The position numbers and the translations under genes were made by a program. A DNA stretch of 64,000 bases, taken from DATBLE01 sp963734065. GTDB taxonomy: Bacteria > Actinomycetota > Thermoleophilia > Gaiellales > Gaiellaceae. Positions 1 to 7,718 of the stretch are shown one piece after another; within the stretch, counting starts at the first letter, position 1; each line of letters begins with the position of its first letter. The notes below the pieces were generated by a model that did not search any database, was not told the DNA's origin, and saw only the letters and a program-made list of their open reading frames with translations. Location: the NCBI GenBank assembly GCA_963734065.1, contig CAVTFN010000007.1:231934-295933 (forward strand). Direction: 5' to 3'.

Positions 1-334
1 CGAGGTCGACGTCCTCGGGAGGTGGACCGGTCTGGTCGAACTCGACCGTTTCGAGACCCCAGCGGCCGAGCTCCTCCCGCATCATCACACCGGTGCCGAA
101 GTAGCAACCTTCGGCGAGGGCAACCGACTTCCCGGGCTCGAGGAGCGCGAGCAGCAACGCGAAAGTGGCCGCGGAGCCCGAGGAGAAGAGGAGCGCTTGC
201 CCGTCCGGAGCACCTTCGAGTGCAGCCAGCTTCCGCTCTGCCTCGACTCCGGTCGGGTGCGCGTAGCGGGAGTAGAGGAACTCCCCAGGCTCGCCGTCGA
301 GGTACGGCCAGACGCTGCGCCGGTCCACGCTCAC
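1..334 (-). CDS. Cys/Met metabolism PLP-dependent enzyme (N-terminal part, runs off the window)
   Basis: Only the first ~111 codons are present; the gene continues beyond base 1. The start is a GTG at 334 that overlaps the stop of the upstream transporter in a GTGA arrangement, so the two are probably translationally coupled. The translated N-terminus contains YSRYAHPTGVEAERKLAALE and then SSGSAATFALLLAL, matching the trans-sulfuration enzyme family (cystathionine gamma-synthase, cystathionine lyase, methionine gamma-lyase), in which this part precedes the PLP-binding Lys. The catalytic lysine lies outside the window, so substrate and reaction cannot be assigned. Not visible in the supplied ORFs because it has no stop in the window; family-level call is solid, subfamily is not. 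Confidence 0.75.
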   Translation of the reverse strand, partial: MSVDRRSVWPYLDGEPGEFLYSRYAHPTGVEAERKLAALEGAPDGQALLFSSGSAATFALLLALLEPGKSVALAEGCYFGTGVMMREELGRWGLETVEFDQTGPPPEDVDL

Positions 335-1575
335 GTGGCGAGACTACCCGCGGGCTCGGGCCGCAGGTCCTCCAGTTTCCCCATGTGTGCCAACTCGGGG
401 AAGACCTTGATCGACGCGACTGCGATCCCGATCGTCGCGATGCCCCCGGCGACGACCGTCGCCACCGTTCCGATCAGCGCCGCCACCGCGCCCGACTCGA
501 AGGCGCCGAGCTCGTTGGAGGCGGAGACGAACACCATCTCGACGGCGCCGACGCGGCCGCGCAGCTCGTTCGGCGTGACCAGAGCGACGGTGGTGGAGCG
601 GATGTTGACGCTGAACATGTCGACGAACCCGGCGACGGCCAGCGCCACGAGGGTGATCGGCAGCCACGTCGAGAGACCCCAGACGATGTTCGCCGCCCCG
701 AAGAGGACGACGGCGGCGATCAGCGTAGGCCCGGCGGCGCGCCGAAGCGGTCGCCGCGTGAGGATCAGGGCGGCGCCGAGCGCCCCGACCGCGGGCGCGG
801 CACGGAGCACGCCGAGGCCCACAGGACCGACGTGGAGGATCTCCTGCGCGTAGATCGGCAGCAGGGCGACACCACCGCCGACCAGCACCGCGAACAGGTC
901 GAGCGAGATCGCCCCGAGCAGCATCCGCGTGTGCCAGACGAACCGGACGCCGCCGACGAGGCCGGCGAGGCCGGGCGGGGCATCCACCACGTGCGTCCGG
1001 ACCCGGAGCGCCGCCATCGAGATCCCGGCGACCGCGAAGAGCAGCGCCGCCACCGCGTAGACCGCCTCCGACTTCCACGCGAAGAGCAGTCCGCCGACCG
1101 CCGGGCCGGCGATCACCGCGATCTGGCCGGCAACCGATCTCAGCGCGACCGCGCCCGGCACCAGGTCGGGCGGGACGACCTCGGGTGTCAGAGCCTGGTA
1201 CGCGGGCCAGCCGATTGCGCTCGCCGCGCCGGTCAACGAAGCCAGGAGGAAGTACGGCCAGACGACCTGCGCGTCCTCGACGGTGACGACCAGCAGCGCC
1301 GCGGCGACGCCGACCATCACGGCCAGCGCCAGCGCGCCGACGAGCCGGCGCGGTAGCCGGTCGGCCAGGTGGCCCGCCGGCAGCGCGAGGAGCAGCAACG
1401 GCACGAACTCCGCCAGCCCGATCAGCCCGAGGTCGAGCGGATCCTTGTGGATCGCGAACACCTGCCAGCCGACGGCGACCGCGATCATGTTCTCGGCGAA
1501 CCGCATCGAGAAGATCGCCGACCAGAGGAACCGGAAGTCGCGCTCCTGGAGCGCCGGCGGGAGTCGCTGCGGCAT
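331..1575 (-). CDS. MFS transporter, EntS-like exporter family
   Basis: A 414-residue, strongly hydrophobic protein with about twelve membrane segments. It begins LQERDFRFLWSAIFSMRF, the typical N-terminus of the enterobactin-exporter-like branch of the major facilitator superfamily, and contains GHLADRLPRRLVGALA, the loop 2-3 MFS signature, near residue 75. The role is export or uptake of an unknown small molecule across the cytoplasmic membrane. The ATG at 1575 lies 6 nt after a TAGGTT hexamer on the same strand, fitting a leaderless transcript. The downstream PLP enzyme overlaps its stop codon, so the pair is an operon and the transporter may move a sulfur amino acid or derivative; that link is inference only. 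Confidence 0.85.
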   Translation of the reverse strand: MPQRLPPALQERDFRFLWSAIFSMRFAENMIAVAVGWQVFAIHKDPLDLGLIGLAEFVPLLLLALPAGHLADRLPRRLVGALALAVMVGVAAALLVVTVEDAQVVWPYFLLASLTGAASAIGWPAYQALTPEVVPPDLVPGAVALRSVAGQIAVIAGPAVGGLLFAWKSEAVYAVAALLFAVAGISMAALRVRTHVVDAPPGLAGLVGGVRFVWHTRMLLGAISLDLFAVLVGGGVALLPIYAQEILHVGPVGLGVLRAAPAVGALGAALILTRRPLRRAAGPTLIAAVVLFGAANIVWGLSTWLPITLVALAVAGFVDMFSVNIRSTTVALVTPNELRGRVGAVEMVFVSASNELGAFESGAVAALIGTVATVVAGGIATIGIAVASIKVFPELAHMGKLEDLRPEPAGSLAT

Positions 1576-1581
1576 CGAGCG

Positions 1582-1587
1582 AACCTA
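1582..1587 (-). promoter_or_regulatory. -10 element (TAGGTT) of the MFS transporter operon
   Basis: TAGGTT on the minus strand, 6 nt before the ATG at 1575. The spacing would put the transcription start at or next to the start codon, as in leaderless actinobacterial genes. Confidence 0.55.
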
Positions 1588-1601
1588 GCAGCGGCCGCCG
1601 T

Positions 1602-1607
1602 TAGGCT
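1602..1607 (+). promoter_or_regulatory. -10 element (TAGGCT) of the acyl-CoA carboxylase beta gene
   Basis: TAGGCT, 6 nt before the GTG at 1614, with no Shine-Dalgarno between them. It is divergent to the transporter promoter, 15 bp away. Confidence 0.6.
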
Positions 1608-1613
1608 CTCGCC

Positions 1614-3176
1614 GTGGACGAGACCACGGCCGGCAAGCTCGCGCGCATGCAGGCGCTGCGCGACGAGGCGCTCCACCAGGGCAGCCCGAAGGCGGTGGCG
1701 AGCCGGCGGGAGAGCGGGCGCCTCCTCGCGCGTGAACGCTTGCTGAAGCTCCTCGACCCGGGCTCGTTCGTCGAGCTGGACCGCTACGTGCGGCATCGCG
1801 AGGTCGAGTTCGGGATGCGCGAGAAGCGGCCGTGGGGGGATGCTGTCGTGACCGGCCACGGCACGATCTTCGGTCGCAAGGTCTTCGTCTTCTCGCAGGA
1901 CTTCACCGTCTTCGGCGGGTCGCTGAGCGAGGTCTTCGCCGAGAAGATCTGCAAGGTCATGGACCTGGCCGTCAAGCTCGGCTGCCCGGTCGTCGGGATC
2001 AACGACTCCGGCGGCGCGCGGATCCAGGAAGGGGTGGTGTCGCTCGCCGGGTACGCGGAGATCTTCTGGCGGAACGTCCAGGCTTCCGGCGTGGTGCCGC
2101 AGCTCTCGCTGGTGATGGGGCCGTGCGCGGGCGGCGCCGTCTACTCGCCCGCGATCACCGACTTCGTCTTCATGGTCGAGGGCTCGTCGTACATGTTCAT
2201 CACCGGGCCTGACGTGGTGAAGACGGTGACCGGGGAGGAGGTGAGTTTCGAGGATCTCGGCGGCGCAGCCGCCCACGCCACGAAGTCGGGGGTCGCGTCC
2301 TTCACGTCACCCGACGAGGAGGCCTGCCTCGAGGACGCGCGCTACCTGCTCTCGTTCCTGCCGCAGAACAACCTGGACCAGCCGCCCTTCGCCGAGCCGT
2401 CGGACCCGGTCGGACGCGAGGCGCCGGAGCTCGACGCGCTGATCCCGGACGAGCCGACGAAGCCCTATGACATGAAGGAGGTGATCCGCCACGTCGTCGA
2501 CGACGGCGACTTCCTCGAGGTGCACGAGCGGTGGGCGGAGAACATCGTCTGCGGCTTCGCGCGTCTCGGCGGGAACCCGGTCGGCGTGGTCGGGAATCAG
2601 CCGCGTTCGCTGGCCGGCGTGCTGGACATCGACGCCTCGGTGAAGGCCGCGCGCTTCGTGCGCACCTGCGACGCGTTCAACGTTCCGCTCGTCACCTTCG
2701 TCGACGTGCCCGGGTTCCTGCCCGGGACGGCTCAGGAGTGGGGCGGGATCATCCGGCACGGGGCGAAGCTGCTGTACGCGTACGCGGAGGCGACGGTGCC
2801 GAAGCTGACCGTGATCACGCGGAAGGCGTACGGCGGCGCGTACGACGTGATGTCCTCGAAGCACATCCGCGCCGACTTCAACTTTGCATGGCCGACCGCC
2901 GAGGTGGCGGTGATGGGGCCGGAGGGTGCCGTCAACATCGTCTTCCGGAAGGAGCTCGAAGGCAACGGAGAGGCCGAGGTCGCCGCGCGCCGTGCGGAGC
3001 TGATCGACGACTACAAGGCGCGGTTCGCGAACCCGTACACGGCGGCGGAGCGTGGTTACGTCGACGACGTGATCGAGCCGCGGCGGACGCGGCCGGTGCT
3101 CGTCGACGCGCTGGAGACGACGCTGACGAAGCGCGAGCGCCGCCCGCCCCGGAAGCACGGCAACATCCCGCTCTGA
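1614..3176 (+). CDS. pccB: Acyl-CoA (propionyl/acetyl-CoA) carboxylase, carboxyltransferase beta subunit
   Basis: 520 residues, the normal size for the PccB/AccD5 family. It carries two crotonase-fold carboxyltransferase halves: the N half has GINDSGGARIQEGV and GPCAGGAVYSPAI (acyl-CoA/oxyanion region, around residues 130-175), the C half has FVDVPGFLPGTAQEWGGIIR and ITRKAYGGAYDVMSSKHI (biotin-side, around 360-420). It moves carboxyl from carboxybiotin to propionyl- or acetyl-CoA in the cytoplasm. The Asp in AYDVM is the residue reported to favour propionyl-CoA in Streptomyces PccB, so propionyl-CoA is the likelier substrate (inference). Partner subunits are nearby at 4347 (epsilon-like) and 5072 (alpha). 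GTG start chosen because of the TAGGCT hexamer 6 nt upstream and the conserved N-terminal length. Confidence 0.93.
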   Translation: MDETTAGKLARMQALRDEALHQGSPKAVASRRESGRLLARERLLKLLDPGSFVELDRYVRHREVEFGMREKRPWGDAVVTGHGTIFGRKVFVFSQDFTVFGGSLSEVFAEKICKVMDLAVKLGCPVVGINDSGGARIQEGVVSLAGYAEIFWRNVQASGVVPQLSLVMGPCAGGAVYSPAITDFVFMVEGSSYMFITGPDVVKTVTGEEVSFEDLGGAAAHATKSGVASFTSPDEEACLEDARYLLSFLPQNNLDQPPFAEPSDPVGREAPELDALIPDEPTKPYDMKEVIRHVVDDGDFLEVHERWAENIVCGFARLGGNPVGVVGNQPRSLAGVLDIDASVKAARFVRTCDAFNVPLVTFVDVPGFLPGTAQEWGGIIRHGAKLLYAYAEATVPKLTVITRKAYGGAYDVMSSKHIRADFNFAWPTAEVAVMGPEGAVNIVFRKELEGNGEAEVAARRAELIDDYKARFANPYTAAERGYVDDVIEPRRTRPVLVDALETTLTKRERRPPRKHGNIPL

Positions 3177-3190
3177 CGTCCGCTTCTTTT

Positions 3191-3275
3191 AGGGACTGTC
3201 CCCGGAGGGGACTGTCCCTGCAGAAACGGTCGCATCACCAGTCGGTCGGGTCAGACCCCTCCGGGGTCAGACCCT
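3191..3275 (+). repeat. Composite palindromic repeat, copy 1 (two GGGACTGTCCC units plus two GGGTCAGACCC units)
   Basis: Near-palindromes AGGGACTGTCCCC (3191-3203) and GGGGACTGTCCCT (3207-3219) are followed after 28 nt by GGGTCAGACCCC (3248-3259) and GGGGTCAGACCCT (3263-3275). The same order, spacing and 85-86 bp length recur inverted at 52296-52381. It sits between convergent genes and may also serve as their terminator. It looks like a REP-type mobile repeat; no transposase is visible in the window. Confidence 0.8.
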
Positions 3276-3283
3276 TGACCCGT

Positions 3284-4297
3284 CTAGAGCCCTGCTTCCG
3301 CCAGCGGGCGCCGGGCCCACGCGAAGCGGCTCGAGTACCAGGCCGAGGTGAGGGGCGAGAGCGCCACACCCTGGTCCGAGGACTGGATGAACCAGCCGCC
3401 GCCGAGGTAGATGCCCATGTGGTTGATCTGGGCGGGCTTCGACCGCGGGCCGGCCGATCCGAAGAAGAGGACGTCGCCGGGCTGGACCTTCCCCAGGGCG
3501 ATCCGTTTGGCCGGAGGCACCTCACCCGCCATCGCGTAGGTCGTCCGGCCGCGGAGGACGCCCGGCAGCGTGGCGGCGCCGGCGTAGGCCTGGAGCTTGA
3601 AGACGCGCCAGACGAACCCCGAGCAGTCGAAGCCGCCGGGAACCGTGGTGCCCGTCCTGAACGGATCCTGCGGGAGCTCACTCGTCCCGCCCCAGACGTA
3701 CGGGTAGCCGACGAACGAGACCGCGGTCTGGAGCACGGAGCGCTGGAGGCCGGCGAGCGGCGTGGGCCTGAAGTTGGCGGCCAGCGACGCGACGGCGTCG
3801 AGATCCCCGGTGTGCACGTCGAGGATCCGCGCCGCGGAGTAGGCGGCCTCCGCCCGCGTCGCCACGCTGTCGGGCCCGAGCTCGAGGAAGTCTTGTGCGG
3901 CCGGGTGGTTGACGCGCAGCCCGAGCAGCCGCGCGACCGTCTCGGTGCCGAACGCGCTGGTGGGCACCAGGCCGGCCGCCCGGATCGACGCGGTGAACTG
4001 ACGCGCGACGGGCAAGAGTCCGAGGCCGCGGACGAGCTGGGCGTCGAGCTGGGCGATCGTGACCGGGACCGCCGGGTTTGCGACCGGAGTCTGCTGCTTT
4101 CCCGTCAGGCCGGCGACGAGGTCACCGAGCTCGCCTGCGGTCAGGGCGTCGTCGGGCCGGAAGGCCGTCGCCTTCCCACCCATCAGTCCGCGGGCCGTGA
4201 CGACCTTGATCTGGGCCTGCGCCCACGAGGTCGCCGCCGACGCCGGGGCTGCGAGGACGAGGCCGAGAACGGCACAGGCGAGGGCGCGGCGGATCAT
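3284..4297 (-). CDS. Secreted NlpC/P60 (C40) cell-wall hydrolase with N-terminal SLH-like region
   Basis: 337 residues. A Sec signal peptide (MIRRALACAVLGLVLAAPAS) is followed by SLH-like segments (WAQAQIKVVTARGLMGGKA...FRPDDALTAGELGDLV) that usually tether proteins to wall polymers. The C-terminal ~130 residues form an NlpC/P60 domain: GGFDCSGFVWRVF holds the catalytic Cys, NHMGIYLGGGWFIQSS the His. Expected to cleave gamma-D-Glu-diamino acid bonds in peptidoglycan stems outside the membrane. The start at the ATG 4297 has a weak G-rich ribosome site (AGGGG). It converges with the carboxylase beta gene; the repeat between them may terminate both. Confidence 0.88.
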   Translation of the reverse strand: MIRRALACAVLGLVLAAPASAATSWAQAQIKVVTARGLMGGKATAFRPDDALTAGELGDLVAGLTGKQQTPVANPAVPVTIAQLDAQLVRGLGLLPVARQFTASIRAAGLVPTSAFGTETVARLLGLRVNHPAAQDFLELGPDSVATRAEAAYSAARILDVHTGDLDAVASLAANFRPTPLAGLQRSVLQTAVSFVGYPYVWGGTSELPQDPFRTGTTVPGGFDCSGFVWRVFKLQAYAGAATLPGVLRGRTTYAMAGEVPPAKRIALGKVQPGDVLFFGSAGPRSKPAQINHMGIYLGGGWFIQSSDQGVALSPLTSAWYSSRFAWARRPLAEAGL

Positions 4298-4331
4298 CCC
4301 CCTGTGTTTCGTCCGTCCGTCCGCGCTCCTT

Positions 4332-4337
4332 TAGGCT
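4332..4337 (+). promoter_or_regulatory. -10 element (TAGGCT) of the small epsilon-like gene
   Basis: TAGGCT, 9 nt before the GTG at 4347, no Shine-Dalgarno. Consistent with a leaderless start. Confidence 0.5.
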
Positions 4338-4346
4338 GAACCGGCC

Positions 4347-4553
4347 GTGTCCTTCGAGATCACCCCTGCCCCGACCCCGGAGGAACGCGAGGTGCTGTTG
4401 CGCGCGCTCACCGCCCGGAACGGCGTAAACAAGCGCTCGAGCCGCTGGTGGGAAGCCGGGATCCGCGAGGCGATCGACGCCGATCCGGACGAGAACGAGC
4501 CCGGTCAGGCGAGCGCGCGCCCGCGCAGCAGCGCCGGCGCGTCGCGGGCGTAG
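4347..4553 (+). CDS. Small protein, possible acyl-CoA carboxylase epsilon subunit
   Basis: 68 residues. The N-terminal SFEITPAPTPEEREVLLRAL followed by a basic SRWWEAGIREAI resembles the short actinobacterial ACC epsilon proteins (PTPEE... then a Trp-containing tail) that stabilise the alpha/beta carboxylase complex. It lies between the beta and alpha carboxylase genes, which fits. The GTG start is supported by a TAGGCT hexamer 9 nt upstream. The 3' end overlaps the convergent pgsA gene by 49 bp, and the last ~17 residues are low-complexity, so the functional part may end earlier. The epsilon assignment is inference from context and a short motif; a profile search against ACC_epsilon would decide. 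Confidence 0.5.
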   Translation: MSFEITPAPTPEEREVLLRALTARNGVNKRSSRWWEAGIREAIDADPDENEPGQASARPRSSAGASRA

Positions 4554-5050
4554 TCGAGCCCCGAGACCCAGGTCAGCACCACCGCGACCAGCAGGCCCCA
4601 CCAGGCGACCGACGTGCTCCAGGCCCCGGCGACGGCGAAGCCGCCGAGCGCGGCCGCGACCGCCTGCGACCACGTCTTCAGCTTGCCGAGGTCGCGCGCC
4701 TGCAGCACGACCCCGCGCTCGACAGCGGCGAGCCGCAGCCCGGAGACGAGCAGCTCGCGCGCGACGATCGCCGCCACCATCCACCCGGGGAACGCGCCTT
4801 CGCCGACGAGGACGATCATCGTCGCCAGCACGAGCACCTTGTCGGCGACCGGATCGAGCAGCGAGCCCAGCGTCGTCGTCCGCCCCTGCCGCCGTGCCAG
4901 CCAGCCGTCGATCTGGTCGGTCGCCATCGCGGTGATGAACAGCGCGGTCGCCCAGTACGCGTGGCCGGGGAAGTCCCAGATGAAGAGGATGACGACGAAC
5001 GGCGTCGCCACGATCCGCGCAAGCGTCAGCTGGTCGGCCAGGCCGATCAT
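4505..5050 (-). CDS. pgsA: CDP-diacylglycerol--glycerol-3-phosphate 3-phosphatidyltransferase
   Basis: 181 residues with several membrane helices. The CDP-alcohol phosphotransferase signature is complete: DQIDGWLARR starting at residue 45, then G and DPVADK supplying the last two aspartates. It makes phosphatidylglycerophosphate from CDP-diacylglycerol and glycerol-3-phosphate in the membrane; related enzymes make PI-phosphate, but the length and the ADQLTLARIVATPFVV N-terminus favour PgsA. The ATG at 5050 was chosen because a perfect TATTCT hexamer precedes it by 7 nt and the longer open frame upstream is only the antisense of the carboxylase gene. It is divergent from the alpha carboxylase gene with only 21 bp between starts. 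Confidence 0.88.
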   Translation of the reverse strand: MIGLADQLTLARIVATPFVVILFIWDFPGHAYWATALFITAMATDQIDGWLARRQGRTTTLGSLLDPVADKVLVLATMIVLVGEGAFPGWMVAAIVARELLVSGLRLAAVERGVVLQARDLGKLKTWSQAVAAALGGFAVAGAWSTSVAWWGLLVAVVLTWVSGLDYARDAPALLRGRALA

Positions 5051-5057
5051 TCCGTGG

Positions 5058-5063
5058 AGAATA
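5058..5063 (-). promoter_or_regulatory. -10 element (TATTCT) of pgsA
   Basis: TATTCT on the minus strand, 7 nt before the ATG at 5050. On the plus strand TACGTC overlaps it by TA and lies just before the GTG of the carboxylase alpha gene, but that hexamer is off-consensus and only 4 nt from the start. Confidence 0.5.
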
Positions 5064-5071
5064 CGTCGCCG

Positions 5072-6853
5072 GTGAGCGCCTTCTCGAAAGTCCTCGTAGC
5101 CAACCGCGGCGAGATCGCCATCCGGATCTTCCGGACGCTGCGCGAGCTCGAGATCGAATCGGTGGCCGTCTACTCGGAGGCGGATCGAGCCGCACTCCAC
5201 GTCCGTGTCGCCGACGAGGCCTGGCTGCTCGGCGGCGGCCCGCCAGCCGAGAGCTACCTGAACCAGGAGCGAATCGTTGAGACGGCACTGAAGGCCGGAG
5301 CCGAGGCGATCCACCCCGGGTACGGGTTCCTGGCCGAGAACGCGGCGTTCGCCCGCGCCGTCGAGGGCGCCGGTCTGACCTGGATCGGGCCGCCGCCCGA
5401 GGCGATCGAGGCGATGGGCTCGAAGACCGAGGCGCGCGAGCGGATGAAGGCCGCCGGCGTCCCGATCATCCCGGGAACGACCGAGCCGGTCGAGACGGCG
5501 GCCGAAGTCGTCCGGCTCGGCGCCGAGCTCGGCTGGCCGCTCGCGATCAAGGCCTCCGCGGGCGGCGGGGGAAAGGGCTTCCGCGTCGTCCGTGAGGGCG
5601 ACGACGTCGAGCGCGCGCTCGAGACCGCACGCAGGGAGGGCGAGGCCTACTTCTCGAACCCGGCCGTCTACGTCGAGCGCTATCTCGAGGATCCCCGCCA
5701 CGTCGAGGTGCAAGTCCTCGCGGACGCCCACGGTGGCGTCATCCACCTGGGCGAGCGCGATTGCACGATCCAGCGCCGCCACCAGAAGCTCGTCGAGGAG
5801 ACGCCCTCGCCCGCGGTCGACGCCGAGCTCCGCGCCCGGATCGGCGCGATCGCCGTCGAGGCCGCCCGCGCGGTCGGCTACCGCTCCGCCGGAACCGTGG
5901 AAGGTTTGCTCGATCGGGACGGCGCCTACTACTTCATGGAGATGAACACGCGCATCCAGGTCGAGCACACCGTCACGGAGATGGTCACGGGTCTCGATCT
6001 TGTTCGCGAGCAGGTGCTGATCGCGGCAGGAGAGCCGCTATCGCTGCGCCAGGAGGACGTTCGCCTCGTCGGGCACGCCTTCGAGTGCCGGATCAACGCG
6101 GAGGATCCGTCCGCCGGCTTCCGCCCGACTCCCGGGCGGATCGCGGGCTACCGGGAGCCGGGCGGGCCGGGCGTACGGATCGACTCGGGCGTGGAGGAAG
6201 GGTCGGAGATCTCGCCGCTCTACGACCCGATGATCGCCAAGCTGGTGGTGCACGGCGTCGACCGGGAGCACGCAAGACGGCGGATGCTGCGGGCGCTCGA
6301 CGAGTACCGCATCGGCGGGATCACCACGCTGCTCGGGTTCCACCGCGCGCTGCTCCGCCACCCGTGCTTCGTGGAAGCAGGCACCTGTCACGGCGTGGTG
6401 GAATCGGAGCAGCTGGCCCAACAGGCAGAGCAGTTGTCGCATGAGACAACGATAGATACAGCTCCGGACGGTGGGCTCAGGGAGCGCGTCACTGCTGTCG
6501 AGCTCGACGGCCGCCGGTTCGACGTCACCGTGCTCGCCCCGCAGCCGCCGTGGGCCGCGCTCGCCGAGCGGCGGCGGGAACGCACCGCCGCGCGGGCGGG
6601 CGGCGCCGGCGGGCGGGACGCGATCGTCAGCCCGATGCAGGGTACGGTGCTGTCCGTCGAGGTCGAGGACGGCGACGCGGTGACGGCCGGCCAGGTGATC
6701 TGCGTGGTCGAGGCGATGAAGATGGAGAACGAGGTGCATGCGCTGCGCGCCGGCGTCGTCTCCGAGCTGTCGGTTCGGGCGGGGGAGCCGATCGGAACGG
6801 GCCAGGTGATCTGCGTCGTCGAGCCCGAGCAGGAGCCGGATGCCGGAACGTAA
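5072..6853 (+). CDS. pccA: Acyl-CoA carboxylase alpha subunit (biotin carboxylase fused to BCCP)
   Basis: 593 residues. It opens FSKVLVANRGEIAIRIFRTL, the biotin carboxylase N-terminus; the ATP-grasp glycine loop (KASAGGGGKG) is near residue 160, the catalytic EMNTRIQVEHTVTEM near 288, and a C-terminal biotinyl domain carries EAMKMEN near 546, whose middle Lys is biotinylated. It carboxylates its own biotin with ATP and bicarbonate and hands the carboxyl to the beta subunit encoded at 1614. The GTG at 5072 was chosen because conservation begins there; upstream codons in the same frame are antisense to pgsA. The next gene overlaps its last 14 bases, so they are co-translated. Confidence 0.93.
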   Translation: MSAFSKVLVANRGEIAIRIFRTLRELEIESVAVYSEADRAALHVRVADEAWLLGGGPPAESYLNQERIVETALKAGAEAIHPGYGFLAENAAFARAVEGAGLTWIGPPPEAIEAMGSKTEARERMKAAGVPIIPGTTEPVETAAEVVRLGAELGWPLAIKASAGGGGKGFRVVREGDDVERALETARREGEAYFSNPAVYVERYLEDPRHVEVQVLADAHGGVIHLGERDCTIQRRHQKLVEETPSPAVDAELRARIGAIAVEAARAVGYRSAGTVEGLLDRDGAYYFMEMNTRIQVEHTVTEMVTGLDLVREQVLIAAGEPLSLRQEDVRLVGHAFECRINAEDPSAGFRPTPGRIAGYREPGGPGVRIDSGVEEGSEISPLYDPMIAKLVVHGVDREHARRRMLRALDEYRIGGITTLLGFHRALLRHPCFVEAGTCHGVVESEQLAQQAEQLSHETTIDTAPDGGLRERVTAVELDGRRFDVTVLAPQPPWAALAERRRERTAARAGGAGGRDAIVSPMQGTVLSVEVEDGDAVTAGQVICVVEAMKMENEVHALRAGVVSELSVRAGEPIGTGQVICVVEPEQEPDAGT

Positions 6854-7718
6854 CGCCCTGTTCTGCGCCGAGGTCTCGGTCGAAAACGCGGAGTCGCTGG
6901 CCGCCACGGCCAGCCGGGTCGACCACTGGATCCTGGTCGAGTACCGCGGCCTGTGGGGTCACGATGCCCTTGCCGCGAGCGGTCTCTCACCGGAAGTGAA
7001 GGCCCGGCTGGTCGAGCAGCGCGACGCGCAGCGCAACACGAAGCTGCTGTTCCTGCGGCGCCCGCACCGGCGCGATCACCCGAGCCTCGCGGTGTTCTGG
7101 GGCCGCTCCGCCGGAACCGAGCCGGCGCTCTACCACGCCGAGATCGAGGCCTACGACGAGCTGCTCGACCTCGATCTGACCGCTCCGGGCAGCGAGCCGG
7201 TGGGCCGTCCGCTGCTGATCGTCTGTACGCACGGCAAGCACGACCGGTGCTGCGCCCGCTACGGCCGGCCGCTGTACGAGGCGCTCGAGGAGCAGGCCGA
7301 CGACGGCTGGGTCTGGCAGTCGTCGCACGTCGGCGGCGACCGCTTTGCGGGGAACGTCGTCGTCCTGCCGGAGGGGCTGTACTTCGGGCGGGTCGAGCCT
7401 GCAGACGCCTGGTCGCTGCTCGACGAGTATCTCGCCGGCCGGATCGCCCTCGAGCACTACCGGGGCCGGTCGGCCCACACCTTCTCCGAGCAGGCCGCCG
7501 AGATCGCGATCCGCCGGATGACCGGGCTGAAGGGATTGGCCGAGCTGGAGCTGGTCGACCACGACGGCGCGCATGTGCGGTTCCGCGCGGGGTCACGCAT
7601 GTTCGACGTCGGCGTCGTCTACGAGCCTGGCGAGCTGACGTACCTGACGTGCGACGCCGAGACGCTCAGGCGTCCCCGGCGCTACGCCGTAGAAATCCTT
7701 CGCGAATCAGCCGCCTGA
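6840..7718 (+). CDS. Sucrase/ferredoxin-like (Suc_Fer) family protein
   Basis: 292 residues. The central CTHGKHDRCCARYGRPLYEA and the following WQSSHVGGDRFAGNVVVLP are hallmark motifs of the Suc_Fer-like family (PF06999), a thioredoxin-like fold with conserved Cys and His that may bind an iron-sulfur cluster; function is poorly known, with yeast relatives linked to redox or trafficking roles. The ATG at 6840 overlaps the end of the carboxylase alpha gene, implying an operon. The 3' end overlaps the convergent cupin oxygenase gene by about 53 bp. A role beside the carboxylase is not evident. Confidence 0.8.
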   Translation: MPERNALFCAEVSVENAESLAATASRVDHWILVEYRGLWGHDALAASGLSPEVKARLVEQRDAQRNTKLLFLRRPHRRDHPSLAVFWGRSAGTEPALYHAEIEAYDELLDLDLTAPGSEPVGRPLLIVCTHGKHDRCCARYGRPLYEALEEQADDGWVWQSSHVGGDRFAGNVVVLPEGLYFGRVEPADAWSLLDEYLAGRIALEHYRGRSAHTFSEQAAEIAIRRMTGLKGLAELELVDHDGAHVRFRAGSRMFDVGVVYEPGELTYLTCDAETLRRPRRYAVEILRESAA

